This document shows positions 52,089 to 59,794 of a DNA stretch of 64,000 bases, one piece after another. The stretch covers positions 1-64,000 of the forward strand of contig DATKQS010000009.1 in assembly GCA_035532555.1 (NCBI GenBank). The letters run 5' to 3'. The DNA comes from Thermoplasmata archaeon (GTDB lineage Archaea > Thermoplasmatota > Thermoplasmata > Lutacidiplasmatales > UBA184). A program made the translations under genes and the position numbers. The notes beneath the pieces are model-generated. The model did not search any database. It saw only the letters and a list, made by a program, of their open reading frames with translations, and was not told where the DNA came from. How positions within the stretch are numbered: position 1 is the first letter of the stretch; every line of letters begins with the position of its first letter.

Positions 52089-52339
52089 GCCCAAATCCCC
52101 ACGATCACGAGAAGGAGGAGACCGAGGCCCGCGAGGGCGAGGTAGGTTCCCGCGTGCGAGTCCCGTGTCTCCTCGGAGCGAAGTTCGCGCACGTGGTAGC
52201 GTCGGCCGGCCTCCGCCCGATGGCTTGCGCTTCGGGGGATCTCGCCCGGTGGAGGGTGCTCCCGGTACCAGTACGCTCTCGGGCAGTAGGTGTACTCCGC
52301 CAGATCGCTCGCGGAGGCCCACGGGATCTCGGGATCCAC
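52073..52339 (-). CDS. Cas4-like nuclease, N-terminal half with membrane anchor
   Basis: An 88-residue protein. ASASDLAEYTYCPRAYWYREH carries the single N-terminal Cys of Cas4-type nucleases (Cys19), and AGRRYHVRELR holds the motif I His. The last 20 residues (LALAGLGLLLLVIVGIWAWS) are one membrane helix followed by Leu-Arg and the stop. It overlaps the C-terminal half by 16 bases: the downstream ATG and this TGA share ATGGTCGCTTCGCTGA. Together the two supply all four cysteines and all active-site motifs, and would meet as a pair of helices in the membrane. Alternatively a frameshift has split one gene. Confidence 0.72.
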   Translation of the reverse strand: MDPEIPWASASDLAEYTYCPRAYWYREHPPPGEIPRSASHRAEAGRRYHVRELRSEETRDSHAGTYLALAGLGLLLLVIVGIWAWSLR

Positions 52340-52479
52340 GAGGCGAACGGTCCGGCGCGGGACTTACCTCTTCTGCTCCACGGGAACGCGCCTGCGCGCG
52401 CGAGCATCGCTGAAGGCGGCGTTCCCAGGTCGATTTCATATCGACCGGTTGAGCTCGGGGGCCAGACTCCGGGAGATCG

Positions 52480-53304
52480 ATGGAGGAGATCGTGCGCTTC
52501 GAGCGAGTGGCCGGGCACCTCGCCGCAGTGCCCGTTCAGCTGGGCCCGTCGATCGAGACGCGATTCGTCCTCGATACCGGGATCGGCCTCAACCTCATCT
52601 CGAGCGCGCTCGCGACTCGCATCGGGGCACGTCGGACCGGTGCGATCCATACGGGCCAGCGGATGTCCGGGCAGGCGGTCTCCGTTCCGCTCGTCACGAT
52701 CCCCCGACTTTCGATGGGCCCCCACCACCGGGACCATGTCCCGGCAGGGATCCTCGACCTCGCGGGGTTATCCGCGCAGTTCGGGGTGGATGGGTTTCTC
52801 TCCTTGCAGTTCTTCGAGAGCACCGCCTTCACGATCGGCGGGCCGGGCCGAACCATCTATCTTCCTCAGCGAACACCGGCCGGCCCGGGAACCGCCGCCT
52901 CCTTCGAAGTCCCGATCCGGATCGACCGCGACGGCCCCTCGGTCAGCGCGTTCACGGACCTGCGGTTGCCGAACGGTCGCCGCGCGAGCGTGGAGATCGA
53001 TAGTGGATCGGACTCCCTCATCCTGAACGCGAGGTTCCTCGCGGACCTCGGCCTACGCGCCGATGCGGAAGGCGTGCGGACGGTGCAAGGAACGGACGAG
53101 ACGGGCTATGCGTATACCCGACGCTTCGCTCGGATCCCCGATCCCGTAAGCCTCTGGGATGCGCCGAGCATCTCGCAACGCGACCTCGACGTGATGTTCC
53201 AGGAGATCATGTACGATGGTCTCCTCGGTGACGCCTTCCTGAGACGGTACGATGTTACCTACGACGTTCCTCGCTCCCGGGTGACCTTCGCCGAAGCCCC
53301 GTGA
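52480..53304 (+). CDS. Retropepsin-like aspartic protease with two lobes
   Basis: A 274-residue protein with two retropepsin-type units in tandem. Unit one has the catalytic triad FVLDTGIGLNLIS (Asp32-Thr-Gly) and the later FGVDGFLSLQF. Unit two has VEIDSGSDSLILN (Asp174-Ser-Gly) and GLLGDAFLRRYDVTYD. Each unit would supply one Asp, as in pepsin, so the protein could be active as a monomer. There is no signal peptide, so it acts inside the cell. The substrate is unknown; related single-unit proteins in bacteria and archaea are poorly studied. The start is ATG 52480. Confidence 0.75.
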   Translation: MEEIVRFERVAGHLAAVPVQLGPSIETRFVLDTGIGLNLISSALATRIGARRTGAIHTGQRMSGQAVSVPLVTIPRLSMGPHHRDHVPAGILDLAGLSAQFGVDGFLSLQFFESTAFTIGGPGRTIYLPQRTPAGPGTAASFEVPIRIDRDGPSVSAFTDLRLPNGRRASVEIDSGSDSLILNARFLADLGLRADAEGVRTVQGTDETGYAYTRRFARIPDPVSLWDAPSISQRDLDVMFQEIMYDGLLGDAFLRRYDVTYDVPRSRVTFAEAP

Positions 53305-53360
53305 GCGGGGTTGGACCTTCGTCCGATCGATTGCGCACCTAGATTCGCAGAGCCGGTCGT

Positions 53361-53783
53361 CTACGGCGAGGCGGAATCCGCATCCGCGGCTTCGGCCTTC
53401 GGTCGCCGTCGTGTCTTCGGCTTCGTCTCGGGGGCCGGGGTCGCCGGTGCAGGGGTCTCGGGCGCAGCGGGTTCGGGCGCGGGCTCCGCAAGCTCCGGGG
53501 CCGGTGCCCCGGGTGCCGGCGCTGTCGGCTCGGGCTTCTGGGCAGCCTTGGCCGCCGCCGCCCGGTTCTGCGCGGCCCGGCCTCCCGTCTGTTCGGTCGC
53601 CTTCTTCTGAGCGTGGGCGCGGGTCCACTTGCGGCGGTGGCCGACCCGGCCGAGATGGAGCTGCTGCTTACGGCAGGAACCGGAGCAGAAGTTGTAGACG
53701 GTGCCGTCCCGCTTGACGAACATCATGCCCGTGCCGGGCTCGATCTCGTCCGCGCAAAACGAACACTGGCGCTTGACGACCAT
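53361..53783 (-). CDS. rpl24e: 50S ribosomal protein L24e with a long Ala/Pro-rich tail
   Basis: The first about 62 residues are a complete L24e: the zinc ribbon CSFC at 7-10 and CSGSC at 33-37, and the basic LHLGRVGHRRKWTRAH. The following about 75 residues are a low-complexity tail of Ala, Pro, Glu and Thr, then a Lys/Arg patch. Such a tail is unusual for archaeal L24e (normally 55-70 residues). It is third in the L7Ae-S28e-L24e cluster. Confidence 0.92.
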   Translation of the reverse strand: MVVKRQCSFCADEIEPGTGMMFVKRDGTVYNFCSGSCRKQQLHLGRVGHRRKWTRAHAQKKATEQTGGRAAQNRAAAAKAAQKPEPTAPAPGAPAPELAEPAPEPAAPETPAPATPAPETKPKTRRRPKAEAADADSASP

Positions 53784-53802
53784 CGGATCCCCTCCAGTTT
53801 CC

Positions 53803-54015
53803 TTAGCGGATCGAGAGCTTTCGCGCTTCGCGCGCGGTCTCCCGCAGCAACAGCACGTCCCCGAGCCGGATCGGGCCGGCGACGTTGCGCGTGATAATCT
53901 TGCCGCGGTCGCGGCCGGCGAGCACGCGGACCTTGACCTGGGTGGCCTCGCCGGCCATGCCGGTGCGGCCGATCAGCTCGACGACTTCCGCCGCGCTTCC
54001 CTTGTCATCTGCCAT
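53803..54015 (-). CDS. rps28e: 30S ribosomal protein S28e
   Basis: A 70-residue small-subunit protein with the family core [24 protein letters not shown], cut here as residues 9-32, and the C-terminal [16 protein letters not shown]. It sits 19 bases before L24e and 28 bases after L7Ae, the usual archaeal order. Confidence 0.95.
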   Translation of the reverse strand: MADDKGSAAEVVELIGRTGMAGEATQVKVRVLAGRDRGKIITRNVAGPIRLGDVLLLRETAREARKLSIR

Positions 54016-54043
54016 CGCCTGGACCTCGCTCGTTCCGAGTTCG

Positions 54044-54415
54044 TTACTTCTTCAACGTCGGGAACGCGTTGATGAGTTCTTCGAGCAGGGCCTTCGCGTC
54101 GCCGGGTTCGACGATCGCGATGGAGGCGGCGGACTTCGTGAGGCCGGCCGACTGGCCGAGCCGCTGCTTCTTGTTGACATACACGTACGGAATCCGCTTC
54201 TCCTCGCAGAGCATCGGGACGTGGACCAGGATCTCGACGGGGTCGACGTCCTCCGCCATCACCACGAGCTTGGCCTCGCCCCGCTCGCTCGATTTGGTGA
54301 CCTCGTTGGTCCCCACCCGGATCTTCCCGGTCTCGCTCGCCACTTGCACGAGCTGGAGGGCCTTGTCGGCAACGTCGCTCGGGGTCTCGAACCGTACGTA
54401 GATTGGTCGCGCCAT
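54044..54415 (-). CDS. rpl7ae: 50S ribosomal protein L7Ae
   Basis: A 123-residue kink-turn-binding protein, shared by the large subunit, box C/D and H/ACA RNPs and archaeal RNase [24 protein letters not shown] and [17 protein letters not shown], with the K-turn contact residues, are conserved, and the C-terminal helix is complete. GAGGT precedes the ATG at 54415. A TATA-like CCTTAAGTAG at 54488-54496, inside the end of the upstream gene, is the likely promoter of the three-gene ribosomal cluster. Confidence 0.96.
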   Translation of the reverse strand: MARPIYVRFETPSDVADKALQLVQVASETGKIRVGTNEVTKSSERGEAKLVVMAEDVDPVEILVHVPMLCEEKRIPYVYVNKKQRLGQSAGLTKSAASIAIVEPGDAKALLEELINAFPTLKK

Positions 54416-54458
54416 GTTGTACCTCGCGTCAGCGGAACCCCCGAAGGGAATCCTCGGC

Positions 54459-55187
54459 TCACGGGTGGGAGCGCGTAGGGGGACCGCTACTTAAGGCTGG
54501 CGAGGGAGCGGACGCCGCCGCCTCCGCTGAGGGCAGGTAGCCGGTTTCGGAGCGTACCCGGGCGAGGAATTCGAGGGTGCGCTTCCAGGCGTCGTTCGCG
54601 GCCCGATCCTCGTGCCCTTCCCAACCCGGGCGTTGGAACGCGTGACGAACCTGGGGGTACACCTGCACGTCGACCCGTCGCTTGGCATGGTTGAGAGCGG
54701 GCAGGAGCGCGGAGAAGGCCCAGCCCGTGACCTTCTCGTCGTCCGAGGCCAGGATCAGGAGGAGCGGCCCCCGGAGTCCGTTGACCTCCTGCGGGTGTTC
54801 GATGCGGCCGTAGGAGTCGACGCAGAAATCGAACGGGAGCCGACAGGCCCCGAGGAGCGCGTACCCACCACCCATGCTGAAGCCGATCACGCCGACTCGC
54901 GCCCCCGGATCGAGCCGTGCGGCGACCTCCGCCCTCGCCCGGTCGAGCATCGCGAGCACGTGGGCCTCCGTGAGCGCGCCCTGCATCGCGAGCGCTCCTT
55001 CCAGGCTCTGGGCCGTTCGGCCGCCGTAGAGATCCACCGCCACGGTGGGGAATCCCTCGTGGGCGAGGGATGCCGCGACCCCCCGGATGATGGGAGTGTA
55101 GCCGAAGATCTCGTGGACGAGGACGAGCCCGACCGGCCCGCCGCGACCGAACGCTTCGAATCCCCCGGGCGCGGTCCCTTCGGGCAT
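54459..55187 (-). CDS. Dienelactone hydrolase-family protein
   Basis: A 242-residue alpha/beta hydrolase. LVLVHEIFGYTPIIRGVA is the oxyanion region. The nucleophile elbow reads GFSMGGGYAL, with Ser instead of the Cys of classical dienelactone hydrolases. The acid is in ASDDEKVTG and the His in VRHAFQRPGWEG. The substrate is unknown; a carboxylesterase activity is plausible. ATG 55187 is favoured by an upstream AT-rich TAGTTAGATA at 55229-55240, and ATG 55220, with GGAG before it, is the alternative. The C-terminal tail is Ala/Ser/Pro-rich. Confidence 0.8.
   Translation of the reverse strand: MPEGTAPGGFEAFGRGGPVGLVLVHEIFGYTPIIRGVAASLAHEGFPTVAVDLYGGRTAQSLEGALAMQGALTEAHVLAMLDRARAEVAARLDPGARVGVIGFSMGGGYALLGACRLPFDFCVDSYGRIEHPQEVNGLRGPLLLILASDDEKVTGWAFSALLPALNHAKRRVDVQVYPQVRHAFQRPGWEGHEDRAANDAWKRTLEFLARVRSETGYLPSAEAAASAPSPALSSGPPTRSHP
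54488..54496 (-). promoter_or_regulatory. TATA box for the L7Ae-S28e-L24e cluster
   Basis: CCTTAAGTA on the minus strand, about 75 bases before the L7Ae ATG. The implied leader carries GAGGT next to the ATG. Confidence 0.5.
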
Positions 55188-55240
55188 GGGCGAGGCCTTT
55201 CGCAGACCCCAGCCCCCCATGGGGCTCCTACGCTATCTAA

Positions 55241-56296
55241 CTAGGGAAGGCCGAGGAACGAGGTCGGGGAGACCTCGGGGTGGTCGGTGAAGTAGCGGCG
55301 GACCGGTTCGATCAACTGGTCGAGCCCGACCACCACCCCCGACTTCAGGTCCTGGGGGTGAAGCTTCCCGGACTCCCACTCGGCCCGGAAGCCGGCCGAA
55401 TCCTGGAACGTGAGGGGTCCGCCGTACTTCGCGGCCCGAGGGATCTCGATCGACCCGAGCCATGGGAGGATCACGTACTCCACCAGCTCCACGACCGGAT
55501 TCCCTGCGACCTGCTTCGCGGGGCAGAACGCCCCGGCGATACGCGCGGCGATCTCCTCGGAGGGAGCCGGCAGGGTGATCGCGGTGGCCGGATCCGATTT
55601 CGACATCTTGCCCTCGAACGCGCCGCTAGAAGGATCCATCCGACCCCCGCCCTTCAGCGAGGAAAGGAGCGGCGTGTGGATGCCCACCGGAGTGGGCCAC
55701 CCGCGCTGGTGTGCGACCTCGCGCGCCAGCACGTGGGCCCGTCGCTGGTCCATCCCACCGTAGGCGATGTCGACGGGAAGTTCGAAGATGTCGGCGACCT
55801 GCATGGCAGGATAGAACAGCTTGGAGGTGTCCAGCGTCGCCTCCTCCTCGTTGCGGCCCATGATCGACATCGCTCGCTTCGTTCGGGCGAGGGTGGTCGA
55901 TTTCGCGACCCGAACGACCCGGGCCCAGTAGTCGGCGCGGTCCGTCAGTTCGCTCGCCCATCGGAAGCGGGCGCGGTCCGGGTCGACCCCGAGAGCGGTA
56001 AAGCCGGCCTGCATGTAGCGACCCGAGGCCCGGATCCGCTCGAGATCGCCCCCGAGCTTGTCGTTGATCCAGGCGTGCCAGTCGGCGAGGAAGACGGTCA
56101 CGTCGCACCCCGCCTCCTGCAGATCGCGGATCTTGCGCGTGGTGATGAAGTGGGCGACCGTCAGCATTCCCGACGGCTCGAAGCCGATGTACGCCCGCGG
56201 CCGGTCGTTCGTGGCGACGAGGGCGCGTAGCTCCTCCGTGGTGAGCACTTCCTGGGTCCGCCGACCGATGCGCTCGACCCGCTCCTCGGTATCCAC
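55241..56296 (-). CDS. tyrS: Tyrosyl-tRNA synthetase, archaeal type
   Basis: A 351-residue class I synthetase. The HIGH counterpart is GFEPSGMLTVAHF, the tyrosine pocket is visible in VTVFLADWHAWIND and YPAMQVADIF, and KMSKS appears as EGKMSKSDPA. The archaeal type lacks the bacterial S4 domain, as here. The start was set at GTG 56296, giving the typical N terminus MDTEERVERI, because the TATA-like GGTAAATAG at 56320-56328 lies 27 bases upstream. A GTG at 56317 would lie between the box and the expected transcript start. Confidence 0.93.
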   Translation of the reverse strand: MDTEERVERIGRRTQEVLTTEELRALVATNDRPRAYIGFEPSGMLTVAHFITTRKIRDLQEAGCDVTVFLADWHAWINDKLGGDLERIRASGRYMQAGFTALGVDPDRARFRWASELTDRADYWARVVRVAKSTTLARTKRAMSIMGRNEEEATLDTSKLFYPAMQVADIFELPVDIAYGGMDQRRAHVLAREVAHQRGWPTPVGIHTPLLSSLKGGGRMDPSSGAFEGKMSKSDPATAITLPAPSEEIAARIAGAFCPAKQVAGNPVVELVEYVILPWLGSIEIPRAAKYGGPLTFQDSAGFRAEWESGKLHPQDLKSGVVVGLDQLIEPVRRYFTDHPEVSPTSFLGLP

Positions 56297-56319
56297 GACC
56301 CGCGCGAGGGAGGCCACGC

Positions 56320-56328
56320 TATTTACCT
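56320..56328 (-). promoter_or_regulatory. TATA box for tyrS
   Basis: GGTAAATAG on the minus strand, about 27 bases before GTG 56296; it selects the shorter start. Confidence 0.5.
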
Positions 56329-56391
56329 GTCGTTTCGACCGCGCTCGGCGGGCAGGTGCGGGCCGGCGGTTCCCTCCTCCCCGGGACCCAT

Positions 56392-56400
56392 GCTAAATAC
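56392..56400 (+). promoter_or_regulatory. Probable TATA box of the SRP RNA gene
   Basis: GCTAAATAC about 25 bases before the start of the conserved 5' domain of the SRP RNA. Confidence 0.45.
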
Positions 56401-56414
56401 GGTGACGAGGTTGG

Positions 56415-56735
56415 TTCCCCGCTAGGCTTGACCGGGGGGTTGGGCGTCCCCTTGTACACCGAAACCGTCCTTAGCGGGGGTGACAGGTAGGAGCGACGTT
56501 CGGGGGAGGAGTACGTCTTGCGTTGCTTCGTCGACGCTCTGTTCCACTGGGCCGCGGGCACTGCGATGAACGCTCGGAGGAGCGATCTAGCGGTTATCCA
56601 TCACGGGCACCGGGTCAGGTCCTGACGGGAGCAGCCTTACCGTGACCCGTCGACGCTGGTGGGGCGACGGGGCTGAGGAGCGCGCAAGATCAACGCACAC
56701 CTTCTCCGGGCGGCTATCCTATCGGCCTAGCACGC
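56415..56735 (+). ncRNA. ffs: Signal recognition particle RNA (7S RNA)
   Basis: The RNA of the archaeal SRP, which with SRP19 and SRP54 targets nascent membrane proteins. The 5' Alu domain is visible: GCTAGGC, GGGGGGTTGGGCGTCCCC and CCGAAACCG, closed by CCCCGCTA (56417-56424) pairing with TAGCGGGG (56472-56479). Helix 8 of the S domain is GGGTCAGGTCC-TGAC-GGGAGCAGCC at about 56612-56636. GGTAGGA (56486-56492) pairs with TCCTATC (56717-56723), forming the base of long helix 5. The apical tetraloop is UGAC, not the more common GGAA. The ends are approximate to about 10 bases. Confidence 0.88.
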
Positions 56736-56813
56736 CCACCCTCGCGCGAAGTGCAGCACCCCCACCCCCCTCTTTCCAGTGGAGATTCCCGGCTGGTCCC
56801 GCAGAGCGGGGGC

Positions 56814-57287
56814 CTACCAGCCTTCGCTAGCGGGGTCGACCGCGTGGCGTTCCATCGCGCGCCGGCGATCCTCGGGGATCGCTTTCTTCTCCCCTTTGGC
56901 GTAGTCGTAACAGACGACGACCGAACGACCTCGGGCGACGACCTCCTTCCCTCCCTTCCGGGAGAACCGGTACAGAAGAACGAAGCTCGTTCGCCCGAGC
57001 GGTCGAGCGACCGTGACCTCTCCGAGGATCTCCTCTCCGTAGAGGACCGGTGCGAAGTATCTGCAGGAGGCTTCTGCGATGATGATGTCGAGTTGAGAGG
57101 GATGGAAGTGAGGAGGAGGAGAGTTCGAGAGGAGCGGCAGATAGTACTCGCAACGCAGCGTCTCCATGAAACCGAAGTACGTGGCGTGATTGAGGTGCTC
57201 GAGAACGTCGAGGTATCGGTACTCGATGTAGAATCGTCGTTGAGTAGGCCAGGGTACGGTGGGCTCGGGAACGATCGGGGCCGTCAT
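56814..57287 (-). CDS. Acyl-CoA thioesterase, 4HBT hotdog fold
   Basis: A 157-residue hotdog protein. YIEYRYLDVLEHLNHATYFGFME holds the typical Asp/His pair region of 4-hydroxybenzoyl-CoA-type thioesterases, followed by IIIAEASCRYFAPVLYGEEI and FSRKGGKEVVARGRSVVVCYD. It should hydrolyse an acyl-CoA; the chain is unknown. A TATA box (57312-57319) lies 28 bases before ATG 57287. The same AT-rich stretch is the only promoter candidate for the divergent glyA. Confidence 0.85.
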   Translation of the reverse strand: MTAPIVPEPTVPWPTQRRFYIEYRYLDVLEHLNHATYFGFMETLRCEYYLPLLSNSPPPHFHPSQLDIIIAEASCRYFAPVLYGEEILGEVTVARPLGRTSFVLLYRFSRKGGKEVVARGRSVVVCYDYAKGEKKAIPEDRRRAMERHAVDPASEGW

Positions 57288-57311
57288 CCGCCCGGGTCCA
57301 CGGGGTTGGCG

Positions 57312-57319
57312 AATATATG
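57312..57319. promoter_or_regulatory. TATA element between the thioesterase gene and glyA
   Basis: AATATATG on the plus strand, CATATATT on the minus strand. Spacing to ATG 57287 (minus) is leaderless. On the plus side glyA at 57382 is 66 bases away and would have a short leader. Confidence 0.55.
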
Positions 57320-57381
57320 GGTGGGGGCGTAACGGAAGCGGAACGTGGGGCCCGTGCGCCCCGCGTGGAGCAGCGAAGGCC

Positions 57382-58734
57382 ATGACCGGTTCCAGTGGAA
57401 AAGGAGGGGTGGGGGGGACTACCGCGCCGGCTCCGGGAGAGATGGCCGGGGTCGTGCAACAGATCCGGCAGACCGTCCGCCATCACTCCGCCCGCTTCGA
57501 GGCGGCGATTCCGCTCATCGCGAGCGAGAACCTGTTGTCACCGTATGCGAAGGAGCTCCTGATCAGCGACTTTCACTCCCGGTACGCGGAAGGACTGCCC
57601 GGTGAGCGGTACTACGAGGGGAACGAGGACGTCGACCGGGTCGAGAACGTCTGCCTCGACCTCGCGCGCCGCCTCTTCCGGTGCTCGTTCGCGGACGTCC
57701 GCCCCATCTCGGGCACGGTCGCGAACCTCGCGGTTCTGAAGGCACTCGCCGAGCCGGGCGATCTGGTCGGAACGAACCGGCTCGCGAACGGGGCGCACAT
57801 CTCGAGCGCGTCGTTCGGCGCGTTCGGGCTCCGGGGGGTCAAACCGGTCTACTACGCCTGGGATGAAGAGCGCATGACGATCGACGTCGCGAAGACGCGC
57901 GAGATCCTCAAGGCGGTTCGGCCGAAGCTCTGTCTGTTCGGACTCTCGGTGTTCCTGTTCCCGCAGCCGATCGAGGAGCTTCGGAGCACGCTCGAGGAGA
58001 TCGGCGCGAAGGGCTGGTACGACGCGGCCCACGTACTCGGCCTGATCGCCGGTGGGCAGTTCCAAGACCCGCTCCGCGAGGGGGCCACGGTCATCTCCGC
58101 CTCGACCCACAAGACGCTCCCCGGCCCCCAGCACGGGATACTCCTTGGGGAGACCCCCGATGAGGAGACGGTCCGGCGCCTGCAATCCGCCGCGTTCCCC
58201 GGCGTCACGAGCAACCACCACCTCCATACCATGGCGGCCCTCGCGGTCAGCCTCGCCGAGCACATCGAGTTCGGCCGCGACTACGCGCGGCAGACGATCG
58301 CCAACGCCCAGGCGCTCGCGCAGGCGCTCTACGAGCGGGGCTTCGAGGTCCTCGCTCCGAAGCTCGGGTTCACGCGCTCCCACACGATCGCGGTCCGGGT
58401 CGCGCGCGAAGGCGGAGGGGAGACGGTCGCGCATCGGCTCGCGGACGCCGGCATCATCACGAACAAGAATCTGCTTCCGGGCGACGCGAGCCCGAAGCAT
58501 CCACAGGGGATCCGCCTCGGAACGCCCGAGCTCACGCGCGTGGGAATGACCGAGAAGGAGATGGTCCGTGTGGCCGAACTGTTCGAGATGCTGCTCCACC
58601 AGGGCCAGTCGACGGAGGACGTCCGAGAGGCGGCGACCGCGCTCAAATCCCCGTTCACGACCATCCGCTACTGTTTCGGTGCCGGCGAGTCGGCGTACCG
58701 GTACTACGACTTAGTCGGCCGAGATCCGAGCTAG
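57382..58734 (+). CDS. glyA: Serine hydroxymethyltransferase
   Basis: A 450-residue PLP enzyme that interconverts serine and glycine with a tetrahydropterin. Conserved parts are PLIASENLLSP, GERYYEGNEDVDRVE, WYDAAHVLGLIAGG and SASTHKTLPGPQHGILLG, whose Lys forms the PLP Schiff base. The C-terminal GIITNKNLLPGDAS and GIRLGTPELTRVGM are also conserved. The first 25 residues are Gly-rich and not conserved; ATG 57442 could be an alternative start. It is of the archaeal length, with an extended C terminus. Confidence 0.94.
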   Translation: MTGSSGKGGVGGTTAPAPGEMAGVVQQIRQTVRHHSARFEAAIPLIASENLLSPYAKELLISDFHSRYAEGLPGERYYEGNEDVDRVENVCLDLARRLFRCSFADVRPISGTVANLAVLKALAEPGDLVGTNRLANGAHISSASFGAFGLRGVKPVYYAWDEERMTIDVAKTREILKAVRPKLCLFGLSVFLFPQPIEELRSTLEEIGAKGWYDAAHVLGLIAGGQFQDPLREGATVISASTHKTLPGPQHGILLGETPDEETVRRLQSAAFPGVTSNHHLHTMAALAVSLAEHIEFGRDYARQTIANAQALAQALYERGFEVLAPKLGFTRSHTIAVRVAREGGGETVAHRLADAGIITNKNLLPGDASPKHPQGIRLGTPELTRVGMTEKEMVRVAELFEMLLHQGQSTEDVREAATALKSPFTTIRYCFGAGESAYRYYDLVGRDPS

Positions 58735-59177
58735 AGCCCTTCTCCACTCCCCGCGCCCGGGGGCTCCTCGAGGTACAGCTCCGCGCGACGATCGACCCGC
58801 CGTCGAGCTCGCGCGGTGTCGATCGTTACCCGCGGTAGCGGCTCCGTGCTCTCGATGAACACGGCCCGTCCTTCCCGATCCAGCGTCGCGTGCAGGCTGC
58901 CGTCGGCGACCATCGATCCCAACCAATCCGCGAGCCGTTCCGGCCCCGGCGAAGGTCGAAGACGATCGCGCAAGGCCGCGAAGTCGAGCGGGCCGTATCG
59001 CGCGAGGGCATCGCGGACGGACTGACGGCCCCAGACCAGACGCTCGAGTTCGCGGGCGTGCTGGCCCCGGTGGGGTCGTGCGCGCCAGAGAAGTCCGGTC
59101 GCGGCCACGGCGCCCCCTCCGATCAGAGCACCTCCCAGGAGCGGCAGCATGCCGCGTGGGAGGACGATGGGGTCCAT
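58731..59177 (-). CDS. Membrane-anchored protein with a winged-helix-like domain
   Basis: A 148-residue protein that I cannot assign to a family. One membrane helix (MLPLLGGALIGGGAVAATGLLW) starts near residue 10. The middle part (VRDALARYGPLDFAALRDRL to MVADGSLHATLDREGRAVFIES) has the helix-helix-wing look of a small winged helix, and the tail is charged. It may be a membrane-bound regulator. Its stop overlaps the glyA stop region by four bases in convergent orientation. The start could also be ATG 59150. Confidence 0.5.
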   Translation of the reverse strand: MDPIVLPRGMLPLLGGALIGGGAVAATGLLWRARPHRGQHARELERLVWGRQSVRDALARYGPLDFAALRDRLRPSPGPERLADWLGSMVADGSLHATLDREGRAVFIESTEPLPRVTIDTARARRRVDRRAELYLEEPPGAGSGEGL

Positions 59178-59232
59178 CTCCCGGAGCTACAGCGCGGACG
59201 ATGAAACGTGAGGACCGCGCGGGGGACCGGCC

Positions 59233-59769
59233 TCAGGCGAGTTCGGAGTGGCTTCCCAACTCCACGCTCGCGATCGTGCGGTGGATGGGCCCGTCTCGAG
59301 TGAGCGTGCTTTCCTTGAGTGCGATCGCACGGACGAAAACGGAGAGCGGGCCCGGTCCCCCACCGCCGGCCAACACCTCACGGGCGATTGCGCGTTCGAC
59401 ATCCGAGCGGACCCTGAACCAGGTGAGGTGCGGGACGAACGGACGGTCCTCCGAGGGGAACCCAACCCGAGAGAGGCGACGATCGAGATTGGCGACGAGG
59501 TCGATGAGGGCCTCCCGACCATCCGTGATCCCGCGCCACACTACCTTCGGGTCACGCGGGGAGGGGAATGCTCCGATCCCTTCGATCGTGATCGAGAACG
59601 GCGCCGACTCTCGGGCTACCTCCGATAAGGCATCGACGACCGCAGGGACCGATGCGGCGGGCAGGTCCGCGAAAAAACGCAACGTGAGGTGATCCGATGG
59701 CGGGATCGCCCGCTCGCTCGAGGTGATCGGGGCGGCCGAGGGAAGGTCGATGGCGACGAACGCACGCAT
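59233..59769 (-). CDS. thpR: RNA 2',3'-cyclic phosphodiesterase (2H family, LigT/ThpR)
   Basis: A 178-residue 2H phosphoesterase. The two catalytic motifs are HLTLRF (about 27-32) and HLTWFR (about 114-119). MRAFVAIDLP at the start and FPSPRDPKVVWRGI in the middle are typical of ThpR. The enzyme opens 2',3'-cyclic phosphate ends of RNA and, in archaea, has been linked to tRNA end processing. ATG 59769 is chosen because the conserved family N terminus begins there. It lies 25 bases downstream of the large ATPase gene and is probably co-transcribed with it. Confidence 0.88.
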   Translation of the reverse strand: MRAFVAIDLPSAAPITSSERAIPPSDHLTLRFFADLPAASVPAVVDALSEVARESAPFSITIEGIGAFPSPRDPKVVWRGITDGREALIDLVANLDRRLSRVGFPSEDRPFVPHLTWFRVRSDVERAIAREVLAGGGGPGPLSVFVRAIALKESTLTRDGPIHRTIASVELGSHSELA

Positions 59770-59794
59770 CGCCGCTCCCATGGAGCGGAGCCAT

